A stretch of 64,000 bases of DNA from Leucobacter celer subsp. astrifaciens (GCF_001273835.1 NZ_JHEI01000135.1:1-64000), one strand, 5' to 3'; shown: positions 53,104-62,389, numbered from the stretch's first letter. Numbers and translations: made by a program. The notes: a model not told the origin generated them from the sequence alone.

Positions 53104-53961
53104 TCAGTAGTCCAGGTCGGACTGGGACTGCGGGGTCACGTCGACTCCTCCGCTGACCCTGGCGATCGCGTCTTCGGGCACGAACTCGGGGTCCAACTCG
53201 AAGAAGGCGTCGAGCACCCCGATGAACGCGAGCGACGCGACGGACCACGTCTCGGTCTCGCCCTCGGCCGGGATGTCGAAGTGAGCCTCGACGAGAGCGG
53301 GAACCGTGGCCCGCACGATGCCGAGACCCTCGATGACGGATGCCGCTGCCACGACGAACGCCTGGTAGTCGTTGTGGAACTCGGACTTCAGACGGTAGCC
53401 GATCGTCGGCAGCACGTTGCGGTAGAAGCTCTCCATCGTCTCGACGAATGCGAGTTCGCTGGCTCGGAGCGCATCGAGCACGCGGGTGCGCTCCTCGCCC
53501 TCGGGCCACGACATGATCGTCGTGGAGAGCGCGGCGTAGGTGCGCCACTTGGCCGACGCCGTCACCACGTCGAAGTTGTACTCCGCAGCCGTGCGGATGA
53601 TGTCGATGAGCACGCTCCGACGCCCCTCGACCGAGCGGAGATCGTCGACCCGTACGCTGAGATACTGCCAGGTCGTCAGCAGCGTCTCCGTATCCGCACG
53701 ATCGATCTGGGCCTGGTTCGCCAGCTCGCAGAACAGATCGGTGAGGAACGCGCCGGTCGATGGCCACGTCTTGGCGAACTGCTTGGCCGAGACTCCCGCG
53801 TCGGCGGAGAGCCGCTCGATGAGCGCCAGATCGATGCCGAGAGAGAGGCCGACCGACTCGACGTGCAGGGTGGCGCTGTGCAGAACCCGGGTGCGCACCG
53901 AGTCAAGACCTGCCTGATCTCGCAGGCTGCTCGCCCGATTCCAACCGTCTACCGGCACCAT
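53104..53961 (-). CDS. TetR-like transcriptional regulator
   Basis: A 285-residue all-helical protein. The N-terminal third has a TetR-like layout: LIERLSADAGVSAKQFAKTWPSTGAFLTDLF aligns with the helix-turn-helix and following helix of TetR proteins, near residues 40-75. The rest would be a ligand domain. The match is moderate because the recognition helix is unusual. Two starts are possible: ATG at 53961, with a GGGGTG-rich leader, and ATG at 53994, which lies on a TACGAT box. The former is used. It is divergent from the acyl synthase/E1-like pair and may regulate it. Confidence 0.65.
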   Translation of the reverse strand: MVPVDGWNRASSLRDQAGLDSVRTRVLHSATLHVESVGLSLGIDLALIERLSADAGVSAKQFAKTWPSTGAFLTDLFCELANQAQIDRADTETLLTTWQYLSVRVDDLRSVEGRRSVLIDIIRTAAEYNFDVVTASAKWRTYAALSTTIMSWPEGEERTRVLDALRASELAFVETMESFYRNVLPTIGYRLKSEFHNDYQAFVVAAASVIEGLGIVRATVPALVEAHFDIPAEGETETWSVASLAFIGVLDAFFELDPEFVPEDAIARVSGGVDVTPQSQSDLDY

Positions 53962-54211
53962 TGCACCCCAATCACAACCTCGTCGTTGCTCCATCGTAGC
54001 AATTTGTCCACCTCATCGTGGGTTTTTCCGGAGCGTCCACGACACGGAGAACGGCGTCGCACCGGGTCCGACACGTCGCGCCCGGTGGTGCGACCGCCGA
54101 CCGGTTTAGGGCAGAATGGGTCTTCGAACGAGTCCTTCGAGCCACGATCCGGGGGATACACGATCTGTCCACGACAGTTCAAGCTTTGCGACCTCCAGGA
54201 GGACCCCGGCG

Positions 54212-54982
54212 TTGTCTCACATTGATCGCAGTGTCACGAATCACGAGGTGATTCCCGTGATCGACTCGGATGTCTTCTCGGAGAACCCCACGGCTCGACT
54301 GGCAGGCGGCATGATCGCCGTCGACGGCGTGGCGCTGCCGGGTCTCGAAACCGAGTACGCCGCTCATTTCCAGCTGCGCAAGAAGGTCTACGTCGATCAG
54401 ACGGGACAGCTCGCCGAGAGCGACCTGCAGGACGACGGCACGGATCGCGATCCCGACGATGCGCGATCGGTCACCTTCGCCGTGCTCGAGAATCACGAGT
54501 CGGGCGTGCGGATCCTCGGCGTGGCCCGGCTCATCCTGCGCGGGGACTCCCGGCCCCTTCCCGTCGAGGAGTTCTGCCCCGATGTTCTCGCACCGGGAGA
54601 TCTCACGGGCCGGAGCGTCGAGGTCTCGCGCGTGATCGCGCGCCACGAGACCGCAGCGCTGCAGAATCTGGTGCAGTCGCACCTCTTCGCCCTCATGCTC
54701 GCCTATCTGTCGGCTCATGAGCTGGACCGCACCTTCGCGATCCTCGAGCCCTGGCTCGAGCGCCATGTGAAGGGCGTCCTGGCCATCTCGCGCATCGGAG
54801 AGGTGCGGTACGTCGAGCACTATCTCGACTACAACGTGCCCATCGAGATCGATATCGCCGCCTCGATCGAGAAGGTGAACGCTCACAACGCCGGGTTCGT
54901 GGACCAGTACCGCACCGTCGAGCCCGGTATGGCCTACTTCGGACGCACGCACAAGGGCGCCCGCAGCGAGCGCGCAGCCTGA
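54212..54982 (+). CDS. LuxI-like N-acyltransferase (N-acyl amino acid/homoserine lactone synthase fold)
   Basis: A 256-residue protein (257 codons including stop) that follows the pattern of autoinducer synthases and N-acyl amino acid synthases. FQLRKKVYV is near 53-61, an acidic stretch DRDPDDARS is near 78-86, GVARLI is at 103-108 and EVSR at 137-140. The C-terminal half (AILEPWLERHVKGVLAISRIG) completes the NAT fold. These landmarks fit an enzyme taking an acyl chain from a carrier, but the acyl acceptor is unknown. The start is TTG at 54212-54214, nine bases after AGGAGG; upstream in-frame codons lack such a site. Its stop overlaps the next ATG by one base. Confidence 0.68.
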   Translation: MSHIDRSVTNHEVIPVIDSDVFSENPTARLAGGMIAVDGVALPGLETEYAAHFQLRKKVYVDQTGQLAESDLQDDGTDRDPDDARSVTFAVLENHESGVRILGVARLILRGDSRPLPVEEFCPDVLAPGDLTGRSVEVSRVIARHETAALQNLVQSHLFALMLAYLSAHELDRTFAILEPWLERHVKGVLAISRIGEVRYVEHYLDYNVPIEIDIAASIEKVNAHNAGFVDQYRTVEPGMAYFGRTHKGARSERAA

Positions 54983-55938
54983 TGGCGAGAACGATCTCCT
55001 CGCCGGAATTCTCGCGCAACTACGGATTCTGGAGCGAGGCCGAGCAGCAGGCGCTGATCGCTTCGAAGGTCGCGATCGCCGGCGTGGGCGGGGATGGCTT
55101 CCAGCTGGGCCTCAAGCTCGCGCGGATGGGGGTCACCCGGTTCAGCATCGCCGACCCGGAGGTCTTCGAACCGGAGAACGTCAACCGCGTCGAGGGTGCG
55201 ACCAGTTCGTCGTTCGGGCGGAACAAGGCCGAGGTCTTCCGTGACCGGGTGCTCGACATCAACCCGGACGCCGAAGTGGAGATCTTCCTGACCGGCGTCA
55301 TCTCGGATAACGTCGAGCCCTTCATGCACGAGGCCTCACTGGTTCTCGACGAGTCCGAGCTGACGAAGCCCGAGATCGGCACGCTCATCGCGAGACGGGC
55401 CAGAGCGCAGGGCATTCCCGATCTGCTGGTGATGAACGTCGGGTTCGCAGCACAGGTCACCTCGTTCGCTCCATCGTCGCCGTGGACCTTCGAGCGCTTC
55501 ATGGGCTTCACCGACGAGACACCGCTCGACGAGATCGCCGAGGCCGGTGTCGACCTCGCTCGCTGCCTACCGTACATCCCCGCGTACACCGATCTGCGAT
55601 CGCTGCAGGCGGTCCTCGGCGAGAACGGTGCTCCTCCCGCCCCGCTCCCCTCCATCTCGGTCGGCGTCGACGTCGCCTCGGCCATCGGCAGCACTCAAGC
55701 ACTCCTGCATCTGACCGCCGGCGTCGCGAACCGCCGCCGCTCCCCCGTATGGGCCCCGCGTGTGGCCTACACCGACGCCTATCAGCTGCGAACCCGCGTT
55801 CTGCGGGCGGGCAGACCCTCTCACACGCGCCACCTGCTGCTCGCGGCGGCGCGGCAGAGGCTCGGACTCAACCCGCGGGGCAGCTACACCCTCGCGGACA
55901 TCGAGCGCCGTGCCTCGCGCGGCGTCGAAACCCGCTGA
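54982..55938 (+). CDS. E1/ThiF-like adenylyltransferase-family protein
   Basis: A 318-residue protein with the ThiF/MoeB/E1 fold. The nucleotide loop is GVGGDGFQLGLKLARMG (near residue 33), followed by IADPEVFEPENVNR and GRNKAEVF, where Asn, Arg and Lys match conserved ATP-site residues. The zinc-binding CxxC pairs of MoeB/ThiF are missing. Only one cysteine is present (DLARCLPYI), a candidate active-site residue. A basic C-terminal tail follows. It is coupled to the LuxI-like gene through a TGATG junction. Members of this fold adenylate the C-terminus of a small protein or peptide; no such partner is recognisable nearby. Confidence 0.78.
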   Translation: MARTISSPEFSRNYGFWSEAEQQALIASKVAIAGVGGDGFQLGLKLARMGVTRFSIADPEVFEPENVNRVEGATSSSFGRNKAEVFRDRVLDINPDAEVEIFLTGVISDNVEPFMHEASLVLDESELTKPEIGTLIARRARAQGIPDLLVMNVGFAAQVTSFAPSSPWTFERFMGFTDETPLDEIAEAGVDLARCLPYIPAYTDLRSLQAVLGENGAPPAPLPSISVGVDVASAIGSTQALLHLTAGVANRRRSPVWAPRVAYTDAYQLRTRVLRAGRPSHTRHLLLAAARQRLGLNPRGSYTLADIERRASRGVETR

Positions 55939-56006
55939 GATACTCCGAGAGCCATCATGCCCCGACGTCGCAGGTTCCCAAACCTCATCGCATCGAGGGT
56001 AGACCT

Positions 56007-56063
56007 TCGCGCGTCAGTAGTTGTCGCCAACCCTCGGTTTTGGCGACAACTACTGACGCGCGA
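56007..56063. repeat. perfect 24-bp inverted repeat
   Basis: The 23-base segment at 56008-56030 is the exact reverse complement of 56040-56062, and one further pair (56007 with 56063) extends it. The loop is nine bases (56031-56039). No T-run follows on either side. It stands 69 bases past the E1-like gene. It could be a REP-like element or a terminator/RNA-stabilising structure. Confidence 0.85.
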
Positions 56064-56109
56064 GCAGAGGAGGCACGGGGCGGGGCCCCTGGTAACCCGG
56101 GCCCGCATG

Positions 56110-56176
56110 AAAACAAAAACGGTGAGGTCCGAACCCTCCCAAGAGTGAAACTCTCGTCGAGGGTTCGAGCCTCACC
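56110..56176 (-). terminator. intrinsic terminator of tRNA-His
   Basis: Read leftward, arm 56159-56176 (GGTGAGGCTCGAACCCTC) pairs with 56121-56138 with one or two mismatches. An inner GAGAG/CTCTT stem extends it, and GTTTTTGTTTTC follows (complement of 56110-56120). It begins eight bases after the tRNA. Confidence 0.85.
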
Positions 56177-56183
56177 GCATCAG

Positions 56184-56256
56184 GGTGGACGACGGGACTT
56201 GAACCCGCGACCACCGGCACCACAAGCCGGTGCTCTACCAACTGAGCTACGCCCAC
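56184..56256 (-). tRNA. tRNA-His (anticodon GTG)
   Basis: A 73-base cloverleaf on the minus strand. Acceptor GTGGGCG pairs with CGTCCAC, the D arm is GCTC-AGTTGGTA-GAGC, the anticodon stem is CCGGC/GCCGG around TTGTGGT and the T arm holds GGGTTCAAGTCCC. The discriminator is C, and the base before the 5' end (56257) reads G, so the histidine-specific G-1 is encoded. CCA is not encoded. Confidence 0.96.
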
Positions 56257-56411
56257 CATGCTGTCCCCTGAACGCCGAGGCGAACGAGGCAACCCCACGA
56301 TCATAGCCCATTCCCAGCCCGCTTCGCCAACCGGTGCGCGCCGGGCGTGTACGAGCGCCGATCCGCTGATCTCCCGCCCGTTCCCAACCGCTTTCTGTGT
56401 AGGGTGAAACC

Positions 56412-56759
56412 ATGCTCGAGATGTCGCACGAGGAGTTCGAGTCGATGGTCGCTGACGGCCTCGACTCGCTGCACGATGACATGCTCGAGCAGCTCGACAA
56501 CGTCATATTCCTCGTCGAGGACCGTCCGACCGACGGCAGCGACGTCCTCGGCATCTACGAGGGATTCTCTCTCGCGGAGCGCAACATCTACGGCTACGGC
56601 GAGGAGCCGGACCGCATCATCCTCTTCCGCGAGAACCTGCTCGAGCATTGCGCCGATCACGAAGAGCTGGTCAAGGAGATCCGCATCACGCTCGTGCACG
56701 AGATCGCGCACTTCTACGGCATCACCGAGGAGCGCATTCATGAACTCGGGTGGGGGTGA
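56412..56759 (+). CDS. minimal zincin metallopeptidase-like protein
   Basis: A 115-residue protein of the zincin-like metallopeptidase family (formerly DUF1025). The C-terminal HEIAHFYGITEERIHELG holds the HExxH zinc site and the third-ligand region. The N-terminal half (MSHEEFESMVADGLDSLHDDM) is typical. The substrate is unknown. TAGGGT (56400-56405) lies six bases before the ATG, a leaderless arrangement. clpS and the DUF2017 gene follow closely, an order common in Actinobacteria, so this is an operon of protein-turnover genes. Confidence 0.92.
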   Translation: MLEMSHEEFESMVADGLDSLHDDMLEQLDNVIFLVEDRPTDGSDVLGIYEGFSLAERNIYGYGEEPDRIILFRENLLEHCADHEELVKEIRITLVHEIAHFYGITEERIHELGWG

Positions 56760-56763
56760 GCCG

Positions 56764-57072
56764 GTGGTCAGCGTGAGTGCCACGAGCACCGAGGCGGGCA
56801 CCGAAGCCGGCGAGCAGATCCGCTCCATCCCCGAGCGCATCTGGCAGACCGTGGTGTGGGACGATCCGGTGAATCTGATGTCGTACGTGTCGTACGTCTT
56901 CCAGACCCACTTCGGCTTCGATCGCGCGCACGCCGAGGAGCTGATGCTGCGTGTGCATCACCGGGGCAGCGCGGTCGTCGCCGAGGGGGCGCGCGAGGCG
57001 ATGGAGATGCACGTCGAGGCGATGCACGGCTACGGCCTCTGGGCCACGGTGCGGCAGGGGGGCGACGCATGA
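56764..57072 (+). CDS. clpS: ATP-dependent Clp protease adaptor ClpS
   Basis: A 102-residue adaptor that delivers N-degron substrates to the Clp protease. WQTVVWDDPVNLMSYVSYVF holds the substrate-pocket Asp, and the following FGFDRAHAEELMLRVHHRGSAVV segment matches the Clp-binding region. Two starts compete: GTG at 56764 with GGGGGTGA close upstream, and ATG at 56740 with GAGGAG, which would overlap the previous gene by 20 bases. The GTG is used here. The stop overlaps the next ATG by 4 nt. Confidence 0.93.
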   Translation: MVSVSATSTEAGTEAGEQIRSIPERIWQTVVWDDPVNLMSYVSYVFQTHFGFDRAHAEELMLRVHHRGSAVVAEGAREAMEMHVEAMHGYGLWATVRQGGDA

Positions 57073-57647
57073 AGCTGCTGCCGCTGCCGGGAGGCGACCT
57101 CAGGCTGCTGCTCGACCCGGACGAGGCGGCGATGCTCGACCAGCTGATTTCGCAGCTCACGCAGCTGCTGCAGAGCCACAGCAGCACCGCCCTGGATCCC
57201 GACCCGCTCTTCGCGAGCCTGGAGGTCGGCGGTTCGGACGAACCTCCCGAGGATCCCGCGCTCGCGCGCCTCTTCCCCGATGCCTACGAGGGCGACGGCG
57301 AGGCGACGCAGTTCCGGCGCGTCACCGAGCAGGGGCTGCTGAACCGCAAGCTGCAGGACGCCATGCAGGTCACCTCGGCTCTCGGGCTCGGCGGCGGCGT
57401 ACCCGGTGAGGCGGAGTACATCGAGGTCGACATATCCACCGAGACGCTGCCCGCCTGGGTGCGCACGGTCACTGCGCTGCGCCTCGCCATCGCGGCGCGG
57501 ATCGGCCTCGAATCAACCGACGATCACGCGCGGCTGATCGCCGACGAGGAGACCCGGGGCACGGTGCTGGTCTTCGACTGGCTCGCCGCGATCCTCGAGT
57601 CCGTGCTCACGATCATGGCGACGCAGCACACCCTCGACGAGGAGTGA
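57069..57647 (+). CDS. DUF2017-family protein
   Basis: A 192-residue cytoplasmic protein of a family almost confined to Actinobacteria and usually encoded right after clpS. The N-terminal LLLDPDEAAMLDQLISQLTQLL and central ARLFPDAYEGDGEATQFRR are recognisable; the rest is mostly helical. Function unknown. The ATG overlaps the clpS stop (ATGA), so it is produced with the adaptor and could belong to the Clp pathway. It converges on dinB with a 52-base gap. Confidence 0.88.
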   Translation: MKLLPLPGGDLRLLLDPDEAAMLDQLISQLTQLLQSHSSTALDPDPLFASLEVGGSDEPPEDPALARLFPDAYEGDGEATQFRRVTEQGLLNRKLQDAMQVTSALGLGGGVPGEAEYIEVDISTETLPAWVRTVTALRLAIAARIGLESTDDHARLIADEETRGTVLVFDWLAAILESVLTIMATQHTLDEE

Positions 57648-57699
57648 TCGAGGCCGCGTGTTCGAGGCTGAGGCACCCGAGGCTGGATCCGATATCGCC

Positions 57700-58956
57700 C
57701 TACGGCTCCTGCAGGGACCGCGGATCCACGACCTCACCCCGCCCCGTGAGCAGACTCGCAGAGGTCACCCCGGCGCCGCCGAAGCGTCCGCGCACGTCGT
57801 CCACGGCCTGGTCGACCGCGCGCCACCCATCGTCATCGCTCCACAGCGCCGCGGGATCGCTCCCCTCCTCGAGCAGCTGCTCGGCCCGCACGCCGATCAG
57901 GCGCACCGGCCGGCCGGAGGCGCCGAGCGCCTCGAAGAGCTCGGTCGCCGTGCGATAGATGCGCTGCGTCGAGTGGGTGGCCTCGCCCAGCGTGCGCGAG
58001 CGGGTCACGGTCTCGAAGCTCTCCCAGCGCACCTTGATCGAGATCGTACGAGCCTCGATCCCGGCTGCCCGCAACCGCTCGCCCGTGCGCGTGGAGAGTC
58101 GCAGCAGTTCGCGCTGCAGCACCGTCGGATCCACCACGTCCTGCGCGAAGGTCTCCTCGTGCCCGATGCTCTTCTCGATGCGGGAGGTCTCCACTCGCCT
58201 CGCGTCGCGTCCGTTCGCGAGGTCGTGGAGGCGGCGTGCACTCGCGACGCCGACGACACGTTCGAGCGACGGCAGCGGCTCACGCGCCAGATCGGCGACG
58301 GTGTGGATGGCGCGCGCCCTGAGGGCTTTCGCAGTGGCCTGCCCGACACCCCACATCGCCTCGACCGGCAACGGATGCAGGAACTCGAGCGTGCGCTGCG
58401 GGGGCACCTCGAGCACACCGTCGGGCTTGGCGCGCTGCGAGGCCAGCTTCGCGATGAACTTGGTGCCCGCGAGCCCCACCGAGGCCGGGAGACCGGTGCG
58501 ATCCCGCACGCGTTCGCGCAGCTGCCGCGCGATCTCGGCCGGAGATCCGAACAGGCGCACGGATCCCTCGACGTCGAGAAACGCCTCATCGATGCTGAGC
58601 GGCTCCACGAGCGGCGTGAACTCCTCGAAGACCGACATCACGGCCCTCGAGGCGCGCCGGTACTTCTCGAAGGTCGGCGGCACCAGGACCAGCTGCGGGC
58701 AGAGCTGCTTGGCCCGCGCCACCGGCATCGCCGAGCGCACGCCGAAGCGCCGGGCCTCGTAGCTCGCGCTCGACACGACCGAGCGCGCGGTGTCGTGCGC
58801 GGCGGCGACCGGAAGCCCGCGCAGCTCCGGCCGGTCGAGCAGCTCGACCGACACGAAGAAGGAATCCATGTCGACGTGCAGGATGGAGGCGGAGCTTCGA
58901 GACCCGGCTGGCACGGCCGCGCTTCGGGATCCTGTCTCCCCCGGCGATCCGTTCAT
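57700..58956 (-). CDS. dinB: DNA polymerase IV (Y-family)
   Basis: A 418-residue translesion polymerase. HVDMDSFF holds the first catalytic Asp and steric-gate Phe pair, and SIDEAFLD the second Asp/Glu pair. GVGLAGTKFIAKLASQRAKPDG and the helix-hairpin-helix thumb (MWGVGQATAKAL) follow, then the little-finger domain. The ATG at 58954-58956 sits on GGAGG with poor spacing. TGCAAT six bases upstream could give a leaderless message instead. It is divergent from glpD. Confidence 0.93.
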   Translation of the reverse strand: MNGSPGETGSRSAAVPAGSRSSASILHVDMDSFFVSVELLDRPELRGLPVAAAHDTARSVVSSASYEARRFGVRSAMPVARAKQLCPQLVLVPPTFEKYRRASRAVMSVFEEFTPLVEPLSIDEAFLDVEGSVRLFGSPAEIARQLRERVRDRTGLPASVGLAGTKFIAKLASQRAKPDGVLEVPPQRTLEFLHPLPVEAMWGVGQATAKALRARAIHTVADLAREPLPSLERVVGVASARRLHDLANGRDARRVETSRIEKSIGHEETFAQDVVDPTVLQRELLRLSTRTGERLRAAGIEARTISIKVRWESFETVTRSRTLGEATHSTQRIYRTATELFEALGASGRPVRLIGVRAEQLLEEGSDPAALWSDDDGWRAVDQAVDDVRGRFGGAGVTSASLLTGRGEVVDPRSLQEP

Positions 58957-59089
58957 GCCTCCATTGCACCACACGCCGCCGACAGCGGACTTGAAACCCG
59001 GTACCGGACTCGGCCATGCTGGCTGCATACGACATGCTGGATGGACGGAGCGCTTCGAGCGCACGGGAGTCGAGCGGAGGGCGGAGCAC

Positions 59090-60811
59090 GTGGCTGATCG
59101 GACACCTGCGGTACGGAACGGCGTCGGGGCGCTGCGGGATAGACCGTCCGCCGACGTCCTCATCATCGGCGGCGGCATCAACGGCATCGCGACCTTCCGC
59201 GAGCTCGCGCTGCAGGGCGTCGATGTCGCCCTCGTCGAGCGGGGCGACTTCGTCTCCGGCGCGTCCTCCGCATCGAGCCACATGGTGCACGGCGGCATCC
59301 GCTATCTCGAGAACGGCGAGTTCCGCCTCGTGAAGGAGGCGGTGCAGGAGCGCAACCGGCTGACCCGCAACGCGCCGCACTACGTGAAGCCGTTGCAGAC
59401 CACGATCCCGATCTTCTCGACGTTCTCGGGTGTGCTGACGGCCCCGTTCCGGCTGCTCGTCACGCACGGGCGCGGGAAGCCGCGCGAGCGCGGCGCTCTG
59501 CTCATCAAGATCGGCCTGGTGCTCTACGACACCTTCTCGCGAGGCGGCGGACGCGTGCCCCGGCACCGTTTCCGGGGTCGGGATCGCTCGCTGCGCGAGC
59601 TTCCGCGGCTCACCCCGTCGCTCAAGTACACCGCGACCTACTTCGACGCCTCCATGCACAGTCCGGAGCGGCTCGCGCTCGATGTGCTCTACGACGGCAC
59701 GGCCGCTGGTGGCGAGCGCGGCCGCGCCGCGAACTACGTCTCGGCCGTCGCCGGGATCCCGGACGGCGTGCGACTGCGGGACGAGGTCTCCGGCGACGAG
59801 TTCGATTTCGGCGCGCGCGTGGTGATCAACACGAGCGGCCCCTGGACCGACCTGACGAACGAGGCCCTCGGCCATCCCACCTCCTACATGGGCGGCACGA
59901 AGGGCTCGCACATCGTGCTCGACCATCCGGAGCTGCTCGAGGCCACGGGTGGTCGGGAGATCTTCTTCGAGCACTCCGACGGACGCATCGTGCTCATCTA
60001 CCCCCTCAAGGAGCGGGTACTCGTGGGCACGACCGACATCGACGCGGATCCTCGCGAGCCGAGCCGCTGCACGGACGATGAGGTCGACTACTTCTTCGAC
60101 CTCATCGGCCACGTCTTCCCGACGATCCGGGTCGACCGCTCGCAGATCGTCTACACCTTCTCGGGCATCCGACCGCTCCCCCGGCACGACGACACCGTAC
60201 CCGGCTTCGTGTCTCGCGACTACCGCATCGAGCACGGCTGGATCGGCCGTGTGCGCACGCTCAGCCTGGTCGGCGGCAAGTGGACGACCTTCCGCGCGCT
60301 CGGCGAGCACATGGGCGATGAGGCGCTCGCGCTGCTCGGCGCGGAGCGGATCTCGAGCACCCGCACCACGCCCATCGGCGGCGGGGCGGGCTTCCCCACC
60401 GATCGCGCCTCCCGGCGCATCTGGACGGCGAAGCACGGCCGAGGGCTCGATCCGCAGCTCGTCTCGACGCTGCTCGACCGCTACGGCACGAAGGCGTCCG
60501 AGGTGCTGGACGCGCTGCCGACCGCTCCCACGGAAGTCGAGGGGCTGCCGGGATACTCCGTCGAGGAGCTCGCCCACCTCGCCGCGCAGGAGGACGTGGT
60601 GCACCTCGACGACCTGCTGCTGCGACGCACCTCGATCGCCTTCGTCGGCGGGCTGACCCGTGCCGGGCTCCTCGCCGCCGCCGGGGCGATCGCCCCGCCG
60701 CTCGGGTGGACCTCCGAGCGCTGCGAGGAAGAGGTCCTGCGCACCGAGGCGCTGCTGCTGCGGGAGCACCGGGTGGCACTCGGCCGGCCGGGCATCGCCC
60801 CGCTCGACTGA
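59090..60811 (+). CDS. glpD: glycerol-3-phosphate dehydrogenase (FAD)
   Basis: A 573-residue FAD enzyme that oxidises glycerol 3-phosphate to dihydroxyacetone phosphate at the membrane. The FAD loop IIGGGINGIATFRELALQG is near residue 27. HMVHGGIRYLENGEF, INTSGPWTD and the VGTTDID segment are typical. The GTG at 59090-59092 has GGAGGGCGGAG upstream. glpK follows 48 bases on, so glycerol is handled by these two enzymes. No glpF facilitator is next to them. Confidence 0.95.
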   Translation: MADRTPAVRNGVGALRDRPSADVLIIGGGINGIATFRELALQGVDVALVERGDFVSGASSASSHMVHGGIRYLENGEFRLVKEAVQERNRLTRNAPHYVKPLQTTIPIFSTFSGVLTAPFRLLVTHGRGKPRERGALLIKIGLVLYDTFSRGGGRVPRHRFRGRDRSLRELPRLTPSLKYTATYFDASMHSPERLALDVLYDGTAAGGERGRAANYVSAVAGIPDGVRLRDEVSGDEFDFGARVVINTSGPWTDLTNEALGHPTSYMGGTKGSHIVLDHPELLEATGGREIFFEHSDGRIVLIYPLKERVLVGTTDIDADPREPSRCTDDEVDYFFDLIGHVFPTIRVDRSQIVYTFSGIRPLPRHDDTVPGFVSRDYRIEHGWIGRVRTLSLVGGKWTTFRALGEHMGDEALALLGAERISSTRTTPIGGGAGFPTDRASRRIWTAKHGRGLDPQLVSTLLDRYGTKASEVLDALPTAPTEVEGLPGYSVEELAHLAAQEDVVHLDDLLLRRTSIAFVGGLTRAGLLAAAGAIAPPLGWTSERCEEEVLRTEALLLREHRVALGRPGIAPLD

Positions 60812-60859
60812 CCGGGATCCGACCACGGCGCAGACGCGCTTCCAACGAAGGAGGAATGC

Positions 60860-62389
60860 ATGGCCGACTACGTCATCGCGATCGACCAGGGCACGACGTC
60901 GACGCGGGCCATCATCTTCGATCGCGCGGGATCACCGGTCGCGATCGGACAGCGGGAGCATGAGCAGATCATGCCGCAGGCCGGTTGGGTCGAGCACGAC
61001 CCCCTCGAGATCTGGCGCAACGCGCAGGAGGTGATCGGCATCGCGCTCGGTCGCGCCGACCTCACGCGCCACGACATCGCCGCGGTCGGCATCACCAACC
61101 AGCGCGAGACCGCCATCGTGTGGAACCGGACCACGGGCCGGCCCGTCTACAACGCGATCGTGTGGCAGGACACCCGCACTCAGGACATCGTCGATCGTCT
61201 CGCGGCGGACGGCGGCATCGATCGTTTCAAGGAGGTCGTGGGGCTCCCGCTCGCCACCTACTTCTCGGGCACGAAGATCGTCTGGATCCTCGAGAACGTC
61301 GACGGAGCCCGAGAAGCGGCCGAGGCCGGGGATCTGCTCTTCGGCACCGCCGACTGCTGGGTGCTGTGGAACCTCACCGGCGGCCCGGAGGGCGGCGTGC
61401 ACGTCACCGACGCCACGAACGCCTCGCGCACCCTGTTCATGGACCTGCGGACGCTCGAGTGGCGCGACGACATCCTCGAGGCCTTCGGCGTGCCGCGCTC
61501 GATGCTGCCCGAGATCAAATCCTCCTCCGAGGTGTACGGCCTTGCCGAGAGCTCCTCACTCCTGCGCGAGACCCCGATAGCGGGCATCCTGGGCGACCAG
61601 CAGGCGGCCACCTTCGGTCAGGCGGCGTTCGGCGCGGGCGAGAGCAAGAACACCTACGGCACCGGCTGCTTCCTGATCTTCAACACCGGCCGGGAGATCG
61701 TCCACTCGCAGAACGGGCTGCTGACGACCGTGGGCTACCGGCTCGGCGACGGCCCCGCGCACTACGCGCTCGAGGGCTCGATCGCGGTGACCGGTTCGCT
61801 GATCCAGTGGCTGCGGGATCAGCTCGGGATCATCGACTCCGCCTCGGAGATCGAACCGCTCGCGGCGAGCGTGCCCGACAGCGGCGGCGTCTGCGTCGTG
61901 CCCGCCTTCTCAGGGCTCTTCGCGCCGTACTGGCGCCCGGATGCCCGCGGCGCGATCGTGGGGTTGACCCGCTATGCGAACCGGAGGCACATCGCGCGCG
62001 GCGCGCTCGAGGCGGTCGCATTCCAGACCCGCGACGTGCTCGACGCCGTCAATGCCGATGTCACCGCCGCCGGCGGGGTGCCGCTCTCCGAGCTTCGGGT
62101 GGACGGGGGCATGGTGGTGAACGACCTCCTCATGCAGTTCCAGGCGGACGTGCTGGGCGTGCCGGTGGTGCGTCCCGTGGTTGCGGAGACCACCGCGCTC
62201 GGCGCCGCCTACGCAGCGGGCCTGGCCGTGGGATTCTGGAGCGGGCTCGGCGAGCTCTCGGCCAACTGGCGCGAGGATCACCGCTGGGAGCCGCGCCTCG
62301 ACGCCGCGGAGCGGGAGCGGCGTCTGCGAGTGTGGCGCAAGGCCGTGACGAAGTCGATGGACTGGGTCGACGACGACGTGCGGGAGTAG
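60860..62389 (+). CDS. glpK: glycerol kinase
   Basis: A 509-residue FGGY kinase that phosphorylates glycerol. The N-terminal [13 protein letters not shown], central [17 protein letters not shown] and WQDTRT are diagnostic, as is [12 protein letters not shown]. The C-terminal FGGY signature region ends in [26 protein letters not shown] lies six bases before the ATG. The product is the substrate of the upstream GlpD. A REP-like cluster follows directly after the stop. Confidence 0.97.
   Translation: MADYVIAIDQGTTSTRAIIFDRAGSPVAIGQREHEQIMPQAGWVEHDPLEIWRNAQEVIGIALGRADLTRHDIAAVGITNQRETAIVWNRTTGRPVYNAIVWQDTRTQDIVDRLAADGGIDRFKEVVGLPLATYFSGTKIVWILENVDGAREAAEAGDLLFGTADCWVLWNLTGGPEGGVHVTDATNASRTLFMDLRTLEWRDDILEAFGVPRSMLPEIKSSSEVYGLAESSSLLRETPIAGILGDQQAATFGQAAFGAGESKNTYGTGCFLIFNTGREIVHSQNGLLTTVGYRLGDGPAHYALEGSIAVTGSLIQWLRDQLGIIDSASEIEPLAASVPDSGGVCVVPAFSGLFAPYWRPDARGAIVGLTRYANRRHIARGALEAVAFQTRDVLDAVNADVTAAGGVPLSELRVDGGMVVNDLLMQFQADVLGVPVVRPVVAETTALGAAYAAGLAVGFWSGLGELSANWREDHRWEPRLDAAERERRLRVWRKAVTKSMDWVDDDVRE

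Noticed and set aside
56121..56176. tRNA-like fragment (GGTTCGAGCC) beside tRNA-His
   Set aside because: It has only a T-arm-like string; both arms form one terminator stem followed by a T-run.
56740..56763. Alternative ATG start for clpS with GAGGAG upstream
   Set aside because: The purine run lies in conserved codons of the preceding gene, and a GTG with its own GGGGGTGA follows; the ATG remains possible.
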